Shown: positions 53,583-63,847, numbered from the stretch's first letter. The stretch is 64,000 bases of DNA from Burkholderia cepacia (GCF_029962485.1 NZ_CP073639.1:496001-560000); one strand, 5' to 3'. Notes: generated from the letters alone by a model not told the origin. Made by a program: numbers and translations.

Positions 53583-56500
53583 TTATCTTGAGCGATCTGT
53601 TGGCATCGACGACGGATCGTCATTTGAGAGCCCTGGAACAAAGATTTCGACTCCCGATGATGCTTGAGTGGCTGGAGAACTCTCCACCCATAGCCAGTCC
53701 ACAAGCGCTGGCGGCATTCCAACGAAGACGTTCGTATTCCAATATTTCTCCCAATGGTTAAATCGTTCGTTGAAAGGTCTCGCTAAGCTTTTTTTCGGAT
53801 CCGTGCATTTGTTCCTAGCTGCGAGTTGTGTCGAAATGCATTCCTTTAATTCCCTGATACCCGGAGCTGTGGGTTCAACGATGCGACTCATGATTTGCGA
53901 GGGGACCAAATAAGCTAGTCTATCGTGCAAATTGGACCTGAATTTCAGTGACTCATTTCTATCAACTTCTACAATAGGCAAGTAAGCAACTAACTGAAGT
54001 GGATTAGCTAGTGCCTGTGGTCTCGGTTTGCCTTCATGCATAAATAGCGGATCAACGTCGGCGATAACCATTGCCTGCTCACTATTGCCAAGAGCGTCGG
54101 ATCGGCCATTGTAATAAATACCCTTTGACCACCCAGCATAAGGAGTTATGTTTGTGTCGCTGTGGACGTTGTACTCACCCCCATTCCAACTATTTCGCCC
54201 GATGAAGCAACTTCCTCCGACCGAATGGCTATCGACGGCATTGCAAAAGACGGTCGTCGCCCCGCCGGCGAGCAAGGCGGCTTGGCCGAAGATCCAATAG
54301 TCAGCCGATCTAGTTGTCATCGCTGGCACAAGAAGAATTGAACGTCTCTTCATCGCCCCTGTTTTATCAGAGATACCCAGAAATTTCGCAACGCCCTCTA
54401 TGTCGGCTTGTACTTGCTTCATCGCGAGCTCTTCGTCAATTCTTGACCCGAATCGACGAGCTAATTTGTGCAGCTCTACAGCGAGTGTTTGATGGTTGGC
54501 AAGGCTCATTGGTAAAAATAGCTCTGAGCATACAAACTCTGCGAAACATTCCAAATGTCTCAGTTTTTCGACGTAATGGAGTATTTCGGCGGCCGACACC
54601 ACCTCTGAGGTGACAGAACGAAGCCCGCCTTTCGAACGACGCTCCAGCTCGTGCAACAGCCCTGAACTGGAAAAGAGTGGGGCCAATGGTTCCAGCGGAG
54701 GGTTAAAGACTTCAGAAGCGGCGAGAGATGGATACTTCTTCCTCCGCGAGAAGGTACAGACGATTCGCTCACCACTTTTCAACTCCAAGGGCGATAGCAT
54801 GGTTAGCACTGCACTATGTTCACCAGAAATGTAATCTCCGCTGCTTCCCTTCGTAACGACAGACGACGACTCAAACGTCTTCTGATATTCTGGTAAACCG
54901 AGAATCTCCCGATATACTTTTTCGAAGTTCAAATCTGTCGATTTGCCGTGCAACTTGTACGTGCCGGCCAATATTGAGGGGGCCCCTGTCCTTAGCTGCA
55001 GCTGATTTTTCAGCCAACCGACCGTATCAGGTCTGACTGAGTACTCCGGGAGTACCAGAAGATCCACCTTGAAGCTTTCGCACGCGGCCAGGGCTTCAGT
55101 GAGGAACTGTCGGCGACGGTATTCAATTTCACTCGCTTCAAACGGTAAAAGGGGATTAGATATTCCCGCGACAGGTTCTCTTCTTGGCGGCCATTTCTTG
55201 TCCCATTTGTCCGCATCAATTGCAGGATGATGATAAGTCTCATGGAGTTCCCACTGCATCAGGGCGATGCGTACGTGTCCAAGAGACTTCGCCTGCCTCA
55301 ACTGCCAAGTGTTCTGCTGCAGTGCTCGCCAATTTGCCCGCTCCCCCAATGACGATGAACCGGAAGGAGTGGAGGTTTCCTTGGATCTCCACAACGCATC
55401 ATTGGTCTCGCGTAGCTCATTGATCGACGAATGCGATTCTTGCGTTTCGCCAGATTGGTTACCTATTTCAGACGTCTTGTCGGTCGTATGAATACCAGTC
55501 TCGAATACGCTACGGCCAGCCGTTTCGGAAACGTTATCTAGCATGTTCGACGAAACATCACCCTGTGAGTCGTGATGAGCGAAAGTCTCTTCGTTTACCA
55601 ATCTGCCAAGCCGCGCATCGCGCGCGGCGACGAGTAAAAGGTTTCCTTCAGCGTCTCGTGTTTCATCCCAGACGCTGAGAATTCGCCTGCCTATCGTAAC
55701 CCGCTCTGGCTTTGATCCTCCGCCTAAGAGAATCTGCCAAGGTGCGACGCTCCACTTACCTCCGAATGAATCAGTGAAGCTACGATCCGTAGGATCAAGT
55801 CTCCACGGCCCGACTATCCGAGAAGTATGGTTGAGGCCGATATTCGCCTCGAACTCGCCGACTATGAGTGCGCTCGAGGCAAACGAAGGTGTCGCCCATT
55901 GTGTAAGCACAGCTGCGCGGTCACATTCAAACGGCCAGTCGGGATGGACACCGTCTCCATCTTCAACAGTCGAAGACCCAATCGCCGCAAGGCTTTTTGC
56001 CAAGGCTTTTGTGCGATCAACTTGACTAGTGCTCCATTCGCCTATCAACGGTCTTCTTATTAATCCGTTTATCAGGCCAATTCTTCCCGCCAATAAAACC
56101 AGCCAACCGAGCGGGCTAATTCCTGAGAATGCCCGCTCCGAAGTTCCTTCGGCAATTTTTTTTTGGAAGAACTCTGTAAGAGCGCTAACGGATCCATCAG
56201 GCCGATCAAAAAGAAAACCTCTCTCTTCAATTTGCCAGATTTCGGCGACTTCACCATCGAGGGGTAGCGGCCACTCTTCCTTTCCTGGAAGGGCCTCCAC
56301 TGAAAACGTCAACTCACGTAACCACGCGGATATAGCGGCAAGCCGCAATCCTGAGACCAGTACTGTGAAGCTTCGATCTTGCTCTTCGATACGCTCAGTG
56401 GCCAAACGTAACGACGACAACCTATTGGCTAAAGTCCAGTATGTCCGCGGAAGTGTGCGATCCGTCGACAGTGTGTTTACAGTATCCGGCTCAGAGGGTT

Positions 56501-59500
56501 GACTCAGCCAGCCCAGTTGTATCCGGCTGACGACGCGCATGGCAACTTGCTCGAAAAAAGCTCCCGTGATGCCAGGATAGTCGAGCGGTACATCAGTCGC
56601 GAGGCGTGAGCGCATTCCCGCCGTCTCGGCTTCGCTAGAAAGCACGTAGGCCATCGCGCTGTGGTATTCCCCGTCAACTGGGAATTTTCGCAACAGGTCA
56701 AGTGATCGGGCAACGGATGCCGGAATGTAATCTCGTCCTGGCGGGGACTGGAGTACGCGTCCGTTTACGTATGCTCCCCGCAACTTACGAAGTACGTTAC
56801 GAAGAAGATGCGCGGCTGGTTCGAGGCTGTCAGCAGCGTCGTGACGACCAAGAGCAAGCGGATTCAATGAAGCGTACTGATCGAGATCACTTCGAAACCC
56901 AAATAAATCGGACAGAAGAACTCCAGCTCGCCAATGCCGACCATATAGTTCGGGCACATCGTACGTCTGCAAGCCCCGTGCGCCGCTGCGCACGAATGCT
57001 AGGCCATCAAGCGACGATCGCGGGTACCGTGGCGAGAGTAGTGTTAGCTCCAGTGAAGCTTCGTCGGGACTCTCGGGACGCACGTTGACGACCAAATATG
57101 GCCAAGCCGGCGCAAATTCGGCACCGTCGATCCGCATATCCTGCTCGACAATATTATTTAGCTTTGCGATCGACTCGTAAGCATCCGCGATCCACGCCAA
57201 ACTACGGGTAGTTATTGACAACGCGGGAGGTTGCAACAGCGCGTAAGCAGGCGAGTTGCCTCCAGTCCATGGGGCGCTAAACATTTGAAGGCCATCCACC
57301 CCTTGGACTTGCTGCCAATCGAGCGCGATTTCTTCAACTGTTCCGCTCGCGGACGCAAGGCGGAAGCTCGGAAGCAACACTTCCTCATCTTCTCGTTGGG
57401 GCGTAACCCACCATAGGGTCGAGATTTTTACCCAATTACCATCTCTCTCAGCATGCGAAATGAGCAGTAGCCCTCTCGCAGGCACGCCCGGCAAAGGTGG
57501 AAGAGGGAGCTTTTCTCCGCCTCCCTGTAGTAAATGCCCTCGTCTTGATAGCAACTTTGCCAGATGCTGCCTTGGCGCAATAGCAGCAAGCGTCTGGAGA
57601 GAAAGAAACGTAGTCTCTCCGTCGTGCTTTTGCTGCGTGCTGAATGGATCATCGTCATTCGGCAATAGACCACGTAGCAACGGCAGAAACCTATCATGCT
57701 CTACCGAAAAATGCGCTGCTTTGTCGTCCCTCAGCCATCGCTCCATCCTTTCGAGGTCGCTTTCAAACCCTGATAGCGGATCCACATCTGAAAAATCAGT
57801 TTCCGATGCTAGCGCCGCGATTGCACGATGGATCCATTGAAAGCCGTCGCTCAACACATTGAGCTCCAATTGACCGCTAGAGGTTACTGCGACCCCCGTT
57901 GTACCAGTCCTCCAAGTTTCCGCATCGGTAATAAGTGATCGCCGCAGCGAAGCACGAAGCGGGTCACCAAGATGACGGAGCAAAATCTGGACTGTTTCGT
58001 CGCGAGAATCAGCCATGGGGGCATCATCGGTCAAACACGCGGCCTTCCAACGCATGCAGATGACGCGCTGGAAAAACATTCGACGCAAGCGCGCTGTCCC
58101 ATGTCCCCATCCTGAGGGCGCATCTTCGCGATCGGTTTGTTCAAACACGCGTACGAATTCCAGAGAGCGCGCTACGCACGCCAGTCCGGCAATACATCTT
58201 GTCCGTTCAATTGATTCTTCTGGCGTCAAACCAAATTCGACACGGTTTGCCCTTTCAAACAGATTTTCCAAGCCCTCGATCGCATGAAATGCCGGATCAT
58301 CCCAAGGGATTCGTACATCTAGTGTGAAAGGTGCGTCGGAAGTTACGGCGCCCCAAAATTTCCAGTAGCGCGCGATGACATCTTTCGCATTATATTGTGC
58401 GTCCTTGAAGGAAAGCGCAGCTTGATACCACAACCAGCGCGAAGCTTTCCCGAGTTCCGCCGGTCGTAAATCATCAGCCCTCAGTGCCGTGTAAACTTGA
58501 TCTAGAACCGTGTCGGCCGGCATCGCGTACAGTCGAGAATCCCGAAGAAGCTCCAACGACGTTTGCCGGCGCGGACCTTCCGTCAGCCACATACCCCAGC
58601 CGGCGTCGCCATCACCAGATTCAAGAAGCAGCGCCTCTTCTCGCGGACCATAGGCCGGTAGCGCACGGCCCGCGGTTAAATTCTGTGAAAATTCCGCAGA
58701 TGACATTGGCGCGAAATTTTCTTTCGAGACCAATTCTAGTTGCAGAGTGCGAGTGACATCCTCCGCGGCTGCTCTCAGAACGTCGAGTATTCCTTGATTT
58801 TCGGCCAAAATTACTACGTCATCGACATATCTCGCGTAGCCGGCCCGAACTACTTGATCGGCATTTAGCTCTTGTAGCTTTGCACGCATTACGGCGTCAA
58901 GCTTGAAGAGAATAATATTCCCGATCCACGCAGACAGCACTGGCCCCTGTGGTATGCCTTTCTCCCAATCAGACGCTATCGGGTGCCCCGTATTCGGATG
59001 GTAGTAGTGAAATCCGAAGCTTTGATCCAGAAGAAAATCGATAGCGGCGTGTTGGCGCTCGGTTTGTAGTGCCTTAGGACTGAGGAGCGGTGCGAAAGCC
59101 CCTTGACTATCTCCCAGGCTTTTGTACGCCGATTCAATGCTGCTACTTAAAATGTCTTTAGCGACGATACGCGTTATACGATCGTAGTACCTCTTCAAAT
59201 CTAGACGGACCATATGAACATGGTTCATCGCTCGCCCCTGCTTCAGCAGCGAAGAGATGAAACCACGCCAGCACTCAAAATATGGACGAAACATTCCGCC
59301 CTCGCTAGGAGGAGAGCGGCCTTCTAGCGCATCCATGTCGACTTGGTACGCAAAACTCAACGTCTCGCTATGTTCAGTTCTTCCTGATTCGCCCGTTGTC
59401 CGCACGTGATCAATTGAGCGATAGTAACGAACTGCCGGAATATGATTGCTAAATTTTGAATCGGAACCGTCATCTAGACGCTCCGTGAGGATTTCGTTCA

Positions 59501-61301
59501 TTAAATACTGCTGTACGATCAAATCCTCAATACATGGCATTGCCTTAAGGCGCTCTTCATTCTTACCAAATCCTCTCGACACGAAAACGGCGTCGAAAGG
59601 CTCGATTGGTTGAAACTGAACCTGCTGGAGGCGCGTTATGAGACCTTCGTTAAACGCGGTGGCGGCAAGTGATACGCGCCTCCATGCCGCAATATCTGAA
59701 AGCACCTCGCCTTTGTTTGCACCCGCCTGAGCGAGCTCACGCGCGATATTCAGTTTCAGTGCGATTTCTTCCGCGGACTGAATCGGTAGTTCAACACGTG
59801 CAGGAGCCGGATTCTGAATAAATCGCCAGACATCTTGATGCCACTTTCCATATGAATCAGAATGTGCCGCTCCCGTTGTCAGGACGCGATCGACAAGGCC
59901 ACCTGCCAAGCTCTCAAACAGTACCGCTAGGCGATACTTCGCTCCAAGGGGAATAGTCTCCCAGCGGTTATCTTCCAGGATGTCTATCGGGGGAACCCTG
60001 AGCCGCTCAGCCAGAAGTGCTACCGCGACCGGATGAGTGGAACGGTCAAGATACGCAATTGCTGGCTCTGGCGCATCGAACATTCTGAGTAAATCGTCCG
60101 GATCTTTAATTGAAAGCGATTGCGCATGGGTCGATTGACTGTCCAGTGGCCAAACGAACCCTAGCTCGAGGCGCACGTCTTTATCAAATTTGAGAACAGT
60201 TTGTATGGATGCTGCAGCCCCTTTCAACCCCGCCCCGTCTTGGTCCAGGAAGAATCGGACCTGCAAGGGAGCCATGTCGGGCAACGTACCAGCGAAGTCG
60301 ATTAAAATTCGAGCTTGAGCGTCTGACATACGCGCGCCGAGAACTGCGACGGCGGACAAGCCAATGCTCTCGAGCCTCAAAGCATCAACCAGCCCTTCGC
60401 AAACGTACACGACCGGTTTGACGCCATCGGCTAAGTCGGCTTTGATTTTGGCAAGCGCGAAATTTGCTCGGTACAGCACCTGCGATTTAGGTAGGTTCGG
60501 TGAATAGAGATACTTCGGCGCTGGCGACTCATTCAGACTTCTCCCCGCAAAACCTAACATTCTCCCTGAAGCGTCTCTTATTGGGAAAATCACCCGGCCA
60601 TCGTTAAAGAAATCTCTATATTGCCCTCCGAGATTTAAATAAGTCTCTGCGGTAGCAGCATCTGAATTCTTTCTTTCAGGTCGTATTAGACCTGCACTTT
60701 GCAATTGACCAAGTAGCTCCCTAAATGCACCAAAATCCGAGCGACCGCTTTCAACATAATTCACAAGCGTCGCCGGGGCAGCAAATCCCAACTCCGCCGT
60801 TACGGCGACTTCGTTGGGCAGAGCGCGAGCCTTTAACCACTCTTCAAGTACCTTCGTATCTTTCTGCCTGTATACTCCGATTACACGCTCGAGAACACCG
60901 GAATTTTCGGGCGCCAGTTCAACGGTTGCTCGACCTATTGTTGTCTGCGACTTCTTTGGTAATGCACCCCTAGCTAGTGCTGGCGACGCTAATCCATAGG
61001 ACGACGCCAGCCAACGCACCGCCTCCACAAAGTCCAATCCTTTCGACTGCTTGACTAGTTCGAAGATATCGCCATGAGCGTTGCAGACAAAGCAGTGGTA
61101 GTGCGCCTTGTCTCGCGGTGTACCCGAATACAGCGCCATAGATGGATTCGTGTCGTTATGAAATATGCATTGCGCATATGAACGATCACCTACTCGCTTT
61201 ACCGGAATTCCCAGCCGCTCGGCGAGATCATCAATTCGAATCGTGTCAGCCAGTTGTTCAATTAGACGACGGGTTTCGCTTCCGGGTTTTGTCGGTCTCA
61301 T
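53583..61301 (-). CDS. Giant primase-reverse transcriptase-nitrilase fusion, putative antiphage DRT-like protein
   Basis: The product is 2,572 aa from the ATG at 61301; the frame is open to 61427, adding 42 residues. Domains in order are as follows. A CHC2 zinc finger has Cys45, His48, Cys70 and Cys73. A DnaG-like TOPRIM (about 275-380) has YVCEGLVDAL, FFLDQDGAG and later SIKDPDDLLRMF. A reverse transcriptase (about 600-870) has motif A VRLDLKRYYD with Asp701, the B motif GIPQGPVLSAW near 780, and YVDD at 825-828. About 1,100 residues that I do not recognise follow. A nitrilase domain (about 2005-2520) has Glu2086 in LLVLPEYSV, Lys2188/2189 in SRRKKYPS and Cys2258 in FVCSELF. All catalytic residues are intact. 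RT-nitrilase fusions are antiphage (DRT type 1); the fused DnaG-type front is unusual. Codon use is AT-richer than the neighbours, which points to transfer. The 61301 start is favoured because direct repeats occupy the preceding 60 bases. Confidence 0.9.
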   Translation of the reverse strand: MRPTKPGSETRRLIEQLADTIRIDDLAERLGIPVKRVGDRSYAQCIFHNDTNPSMALYSGTPRDKAHYHCFVCNAHGDIFELVKQSKGLDFVEAVRWLASSYGLASPALARGALPKKSQTTIGRATVELAPENSGVLERVIGVYRQKDTKVLEEWLKARALPNEVAVTAELGFAAPATLVNYVESGRSDFGAFRELLGQLQSAGLIRPERKNSDAATAETYLNLGGQYRDFFNDGRVIFPIRDASGRMLGFAGRSLNESPAPKYLYSPNLPKSQVLYRANFALAKIKADLADGVKPVVYVCEGLVDALRLESIGLSAVAVLGARMSDAQARILIDFAGTLPDMAPLQVRFFLDQDGAGLKGAAASIQTVLKFDKDVRLELGFVWPLDSQSTHAQSLSIKDPDDLLRMFDAPEPAIAYLDRSTHPVAVALLAERLRVPPIDILEDNRWETIPLGAKYRLAVLFESLAGGLVDRVLTTGAAHSDSYGKWHQDVWRFIQNPAPARVELPIQSAEEIALKLNIARELAQAGANKGEVLSDIAAWRRVSLAATAFNEGLITRLQQVQFQPIEPFDAVFVSRGFGKNEERLKAMPCIEDLIVQQYLMNEILTERLDDGSDSKFSNHIPAVRYYRSIDHVRTTGESGRTEHSETLSFAYQVDMDALEGRSPPSEGGMFRPYFECWRGFISSLLKQGRAMNHVHMVRLDLKRYYDRITRIVAKDILSSSIESAYKSLGDSQGAFAPLLSPKALQTERQHAAIDFLLDQSFGFHYYHPNTGHPIASDWEKGIPQGPVLSAWIGNIILFKLDAVMRAKLQELNADQVVRAGYARYVDDVVILAENQGILDVLRAAAEDVTRTLQLELVSKENFAPMSSAEFSQNLTAGRALPAYGPREEALLLESGDGDAGWGMWLTEGPRRQTSLELLRDSRLYAMPADTVLDQVYTALRADDLRPAELGKASRWLWYQAALSFKDAQYNAKDVIARYWKFWGAVTSDAPFTLDVRIPWDDPAFHAIEGLENLFERANRVEFGLTPEESIERTRCIAGLACVARSLEFVRVFEQTDREDAPSGWGHGTARLRRMFFQRVICMRWKAACLTDDAPMADSRDETVQILLRHLGDPLRASLRRSLITDAETWRTGTTGVAVTSSGQLELNVLSDGFQWIHRAIAALASETDFSDVDPLSGFESDLERMERWLRDDKAAHFSVEHDRFLPLLRGLLPNDDDPFSTQQKHDGETTFLSLQTLAAIAPRQHLAKLLSRRGHLLQGGGEKLPLPPLPGVPARGLLLISHAERDGNWVKISTLWWVTPQREDEEVLLPSFRLASASGTVEEIALDWQQVQGVDGLQMFSAPWTGGNSPAYALLQPPALSITTRSLAWIADAYESIAKLNNIVEQDMRIDGAEFAPAWPYLVVNVRPESPDEASLELTLLSPRYPRSSLDGLAFVRSGARGLQTYDVPELYGRHWRAGVLLSDLFGFRSDLDQYASLNPLALGRHDAADSLEPAAHLLRNVLRKLRGAYVNGRVLQSPPGRDYIPASVARSLDLLRKFPVDGEYHSAMAYVLSSEAETAGMRSRLATDVPLDYPGITGAFFEQVAMRVVSRIQLGWLSQPSEPDTVNTLSTDRTLPRTYWTLANRLSSLRLATERIEEQDRSFTVLVSGLRLAAISAWLRELTFSVEALPGKEEWPLPLDGEVAEIWQIEERGFLFDRPDGSVSALTEFFQKKIAEGTSERAFSGISPLGWLVLLAGRIGLINGLIRRPLIGEWSTSQVDRTKALAKSLAAIGSSTVEDGDGVHPDWPFECDRAAVLTQWATPSFASSALIVGEFEANIGLNHTSRIVGPWRLDPTDRSFTDSFGGKWSVAPWQILLGGGSKPERVTIGRRILSVWDETRDAEGNLLLVAARDARLGRLVNEETFAHHDSQGDVSSNMLDNVSETAGRSVFETGIHTTDKTSEIGNQSGETQESHSSINELRETNDALWRSKETSTPSGSSSLGERANWRALQQNTWQLRQAKSLGHVRIALMQWELHETYHHPAIDADKWDKKWPPRREPVAGISNPLLPFEASEIEYRRRQFLTEALAACESFKVDLLVLPEYSVRPDTVGWLKNQLQLRTGAPSILAGTYKLHGKSTDLNFEKVYREILGLPEYQKTFESSSVVTKGSSGDYISGEHSAVLTMLSPLELKSGERIVCTFSRRKKYPSLAASEVFNPPLEPLAPLFSSSGLLHELERRSKGGLRSVTSEVVSAAEILHYVEKLRHLECFAEFVCSELFLPMSLANHQTLAVELHKLARRFGSRIDEELAMKQVQADIEGVAKFLGISDKTGAMKRRSILLVPAMTTRSADYWIFGQAALLAGGATTVFCNAVDSHSVGGSCFIGRNSWNGGEYNVHSDTNITPYAGWSKGIYYNGRSDALGNSEQAMVIADVDPLFMHEGKPRPQALANPLQLVAYLPIVEVDRNESLKFRSNLHDRLAYLVPSQIMSRIVEPTAPGIRELKECISTQLAARNKCTDPKKSLARPFNERFNHWEKYWNTNVFVGMPPALVDWLWVESSPATQASSGVEIFVPGLSNDDPSSMPTDRSR

Positions 61302-61309
61302 TTTTAATA

Positions 61310-61354
61310 TTCGATACAGAGGGTTTTCGGCTTTGGGACTTCGATACAAAGGGT
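61310..61354 (-). promoter_or_regulatory. Two 15-bp direct repeats in front of the giant gene
   Basis: TTCGATACAGAGGGT (61310-61324) and TTCGATACAAAGGGT (61340-61354) differ at one base and are exactly 30 bp apart, about three helical turns. They begin 9 bp upstream of the preferred ATG. The location suits a repressor or autoregulatory site. Confidence 0.5.
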
Positions 61355-61427
61355 GTGCAACTCTAGCACTCTGCGCGAACCCAAGCCGACAGTCTATCAA
61401 CAATTGGCAGCCCGGCGGCATTGTCAT

Positions 61428-61982
61428 CCAAGCGGCTAGGGGTTGGTTTAGATTCGGCGGAAATCAAAAGACTAACCGTCATTGAAAGACTCGTTGGCTG
61501 AGCCATTTCTTTATGACCAAACTTGGTCGCTAGGCCGCGCTCCTATTGGCGTAGTATTTATAGGATCCATGGCTCCAGCCATGTGGCTCGCAGATGGTCG
61601 ACCTAGCAGCAGTAAACCTTGCCTTTTCCGCTGCGACCGTGATGGTTGTCCCGCGTGGCTGAGCCAAGTTCTGCACCAGTTGAGAACGCACATCCGTTCG
61701 CAGCGAGAGCGGGCGCTCGTGTTCACGCAAGTGTAAGAATGGCTGAAGCTCGATCTGAAGCGGCCTTCCGGACGGTATCACATAAACTTTGGCAGGGAGG
61801 ATGAGAGGGCGCTGGCTCGCGGTATTCGAGTGACAGCTTGCGAAGCGGAACCGCCCCCGAATGTCATTGCGTATCCGCGGACGAATGTCGCTTAACGGCC
61901 GATACTTGCTCCCGGCTCTACCCCAATCAGACCATCAAAAGTCGCCCCATACCGAACCAAACCTCCGCATCGATCATAGTCG
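61428..61982. other. Right end of the AT-richer island, no credible gene
   Basis: There are 555 bases of intermediate composition between the giant gene and the alpha/beta hydrolase stop. Short frames on both strands (for example on the plus strand at 61482-61736) show no recognisable domain. It probably holds the giant gene's promoter and decayed DNA. No integrase, tRNA fragment or terminal repeat was identified. Confidence 0.4.
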
Positions 61983-62858
61983 TCATCGAACCGGAAATCC
62001 CTGACGCTCGAGAAACTCCGATACAACGGGCTCCCAGACGTCGATACCGCGCGCAAACAGCAAATGCCCATTTTTCTCGAACGGCGGAAGCAGCCGATAG
62101 TCGGCATAGCCCCCGGCACGAACAAATGCATCGTGCCAGGCGCTGCTGTACGTCGGTGCGAAGTACTGGTCATTTTCGGTATAAATCCACAGCATCGGGA
62201 CGCGCGCCGTTTTTCCGAATCGCGAATACATGGCTTCCAGCCGTTCGCCCTGACAGGGGACGCCGGGGTGCTCGACCGGATCGCCGCCGGAACCGCCAGC
62301 GAAGTTGATCGCCCCGACCACGCCGTCCGGATTGTCGGCCGCCATGGCCGTCGTGACGAAGCCGCCGACCGATTGCCCGACAATGACGATGCGATGCGGG
62401 TCCACGTGGGGCTGCCGCCTCGAGTAGTCAAGTACGGCAAGCTCTTCCGTGCGCGCCGCCTCGATCATCGGCACATAGTCCTTCTGACGACATTTGCCGC
62501 TGTATTCCGGATCGAATTGCGTGCCGAACTGACCGTAGCCGATGCGCGTCGGCTCGAATACGGCGAAGCCCCGTTTCACGAAATAGGCGACTTGCCGGGT
62601 GAAGCGAAACCGCGGCGGCGTACCGCGATCCGATGCGCTGCGACCATGATTGAGAATCAGGATCGGAAATGGCCCATCGCCATCCGGAAAGAATTGCGTG
62701 ATCGCAACCTTGCCCGTTCGCTCCGCCCCGTAAAAATCCTTCACGGTCACGTCGATTGTCGACACGGACTCGTGAAGGTCCGACCTGAGTTGCTCGGCGC
62801 GAACGCCGGGGATCACGAGCGCAACGCATATCCAAAGCAGGCGTCTGGCAATCGTCAT
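61983..62858 (-). CDS. Secreted alpha/beta hydrolase (dienelactone hydrolase-like)
   Basis: The product is 291 aa. The signal peptide ends near PGVRA/EQ (about residue 21). The hydrolase core shows LILNHGRSASDRG (oxyanion region), the nucleophile elbow GQSVGG, Asp in YTENDQYF and His in KNGHLLF near the end. It resembles periplasmic CocE/DLH-type esterases, and the substrate is unknown. Composition returns to the GC-rich host type here, so this marks the right flank of the island. Confidence 0.87.
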   Translation of the reverse strand: MTIARRLLWICVALVIPGVRAEQLRSDLHESVSTIDVTVKDFYGAERTGKVAITQFFPDGDGPFPILILNHGRSASDRGTPPRFRFTRQVAYFVKRGFAVFEPTRIGYGQFGTQFDPEYSGKCRQKDYVPMIEAARTEELAVLDYSRRQPHVDPHRIVIVGQSVGGFVTTAMAADNPDGVVGAINFAGGSGGDPVEHPGVPCQGERLEAMYSRFGKTARVPMLWIYTENDQYFAPTYSSAWHDAFVRAGGYADYRLLPPFEKNGHLLFARGIDVWEPVVSEFLERQGFPVR

Positions 62859-63011
62859 AGCGACCTACCTGTCGAGAACGATGGATTCAGCATGGTCACA
62901 ACGGAACCGTATCGCGCGCACCGGCTACGTCCCGCGCGGCAACGAACGCTGGTCGATTCCCGAGGGCTTCTTCTTGATCCTGCGTCACCCTGGTAGCCGG
63001 GACAAGCGCCG

Positions 63012-63536
63012 TCACAAACGACGCCCGAGCAATTGCCCCGGCCAACCCTCCACGTCGAAGGTTGAAATACGCTCATACCCGCAGGACTCGTAAAAACGCA
63101 CCAGCGCCCCCGTCCCGCCGCCGTAGCAGTCCACGCGCAGGCGCGCCACCCCGGCAGCCCGGGCGCGCTCGTCCGCGAAGGCCATCAGGCGCCGGCCGAC
63201 ACCGCGCGCCTGGGCATCACGCCCCGCCACCAGCACTCTCACGTAGATTTCCGGCTCGGTGGCGGCAGGCACGTAGGGCATGGACTCGCCCAGGATCAAC
63301 GCGCCCAGAATGCGGCCGTCCGCCCCTTCCGCCACCCACGCCTCGGGCAGCGCACAGGCTTCGGTCACGAGCGCAATCCGCTTCGGCGACGTCGACCAGG
63401 GCTCGCGGCCCCATTGCCCCTCGTTGCCAATGGCGACGAACCAGTCGATCACCTCGTCGAAGATCCCCAGCACCGCCGGCACATCAAGCGCGCTGGCGCG
63501 GCGTATCACCCGTTCGTCGACTCCTGTCACCGTCAC
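63012..63536 (-). CDS. GNAT-family N-acetyltransferase
   Basis: The product is 174 aa. The GNAT motif A is VRVLVAGRDAQARGVGRRLMAFADERARAAG (acetyl-CoA loop). Motif B is DCYGGGTGALVRFYESCGYER. The GTG at 63536 is chosen because CTCCTT (AAGGAG on the coding strand) lies 8 bases upstream. The frame is open further but has no better site. It modifies an unidentified amine. It is a single gene. Confidence 0.88.
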   Translation of the reverse strand: MTVTGVDERVIRRASALDVPAVLGIFDEVIDWFVAIGNEGQWGREPWSTSPKRIALVTEACALPEAWVAEGADGRILGALILGESMPYVPAATEPEIYVRVLVAGRDAQARGVGRRLMAFADERARAAGVARLRVDCYGGGTGALVRFYESCGYERISTFDVEGWPGQLLGRRL

Positions 63537-63847
63537 GTTCCACACTCCTTCGCCGGCTTCAACGACCGGCGCACGATTGATGGCAATGCCGGGCCGCACG
63601 GGGACGTGCGATGGAAGCCAGGCGATCAAGCCTGCTACGTTACTGAAATTCCGCCCGGTTGATCAAGGCATGGCGAGGTACCGAGCAGTCATGCTGCGGC
63701 GCACGACCCGTGGCGTCAGCCGCCTGCGCCACACTGCATCGCGGCAGGACGCTGCCCCCGCCCATGTCGCCCGACGCAGCAAAACTATACAATCGACGCG
63801 ATGCATCGAAGACATGAAGCGCCGGCCGCCCAATCTCGTCTGCCACC
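63537..63847. other. Divergent intergenic region
   Basis: There are 311 bases between the acetyltransferase (minus) and the last gene (plus). TATACAAT at 63786-63793 is a possible -10 for the plus-strand gene, but I could not find a matching -35. Nothing else is seen. Confidence 0.35.

Noticed and set aside
53583..61427. Retron or group II intron RT
   Set aside because: No msr/msd-like inverted structure was recognised near the RT, no maturase or endonuclease domain, and the primase and nitrilase domains belong to neither class.
61482..61982. Transposase remnant or small gene right of the giant gene
   Set aside because: Short frames on both strands show no recognisable transposase motif, terminal repeats or target duplication.
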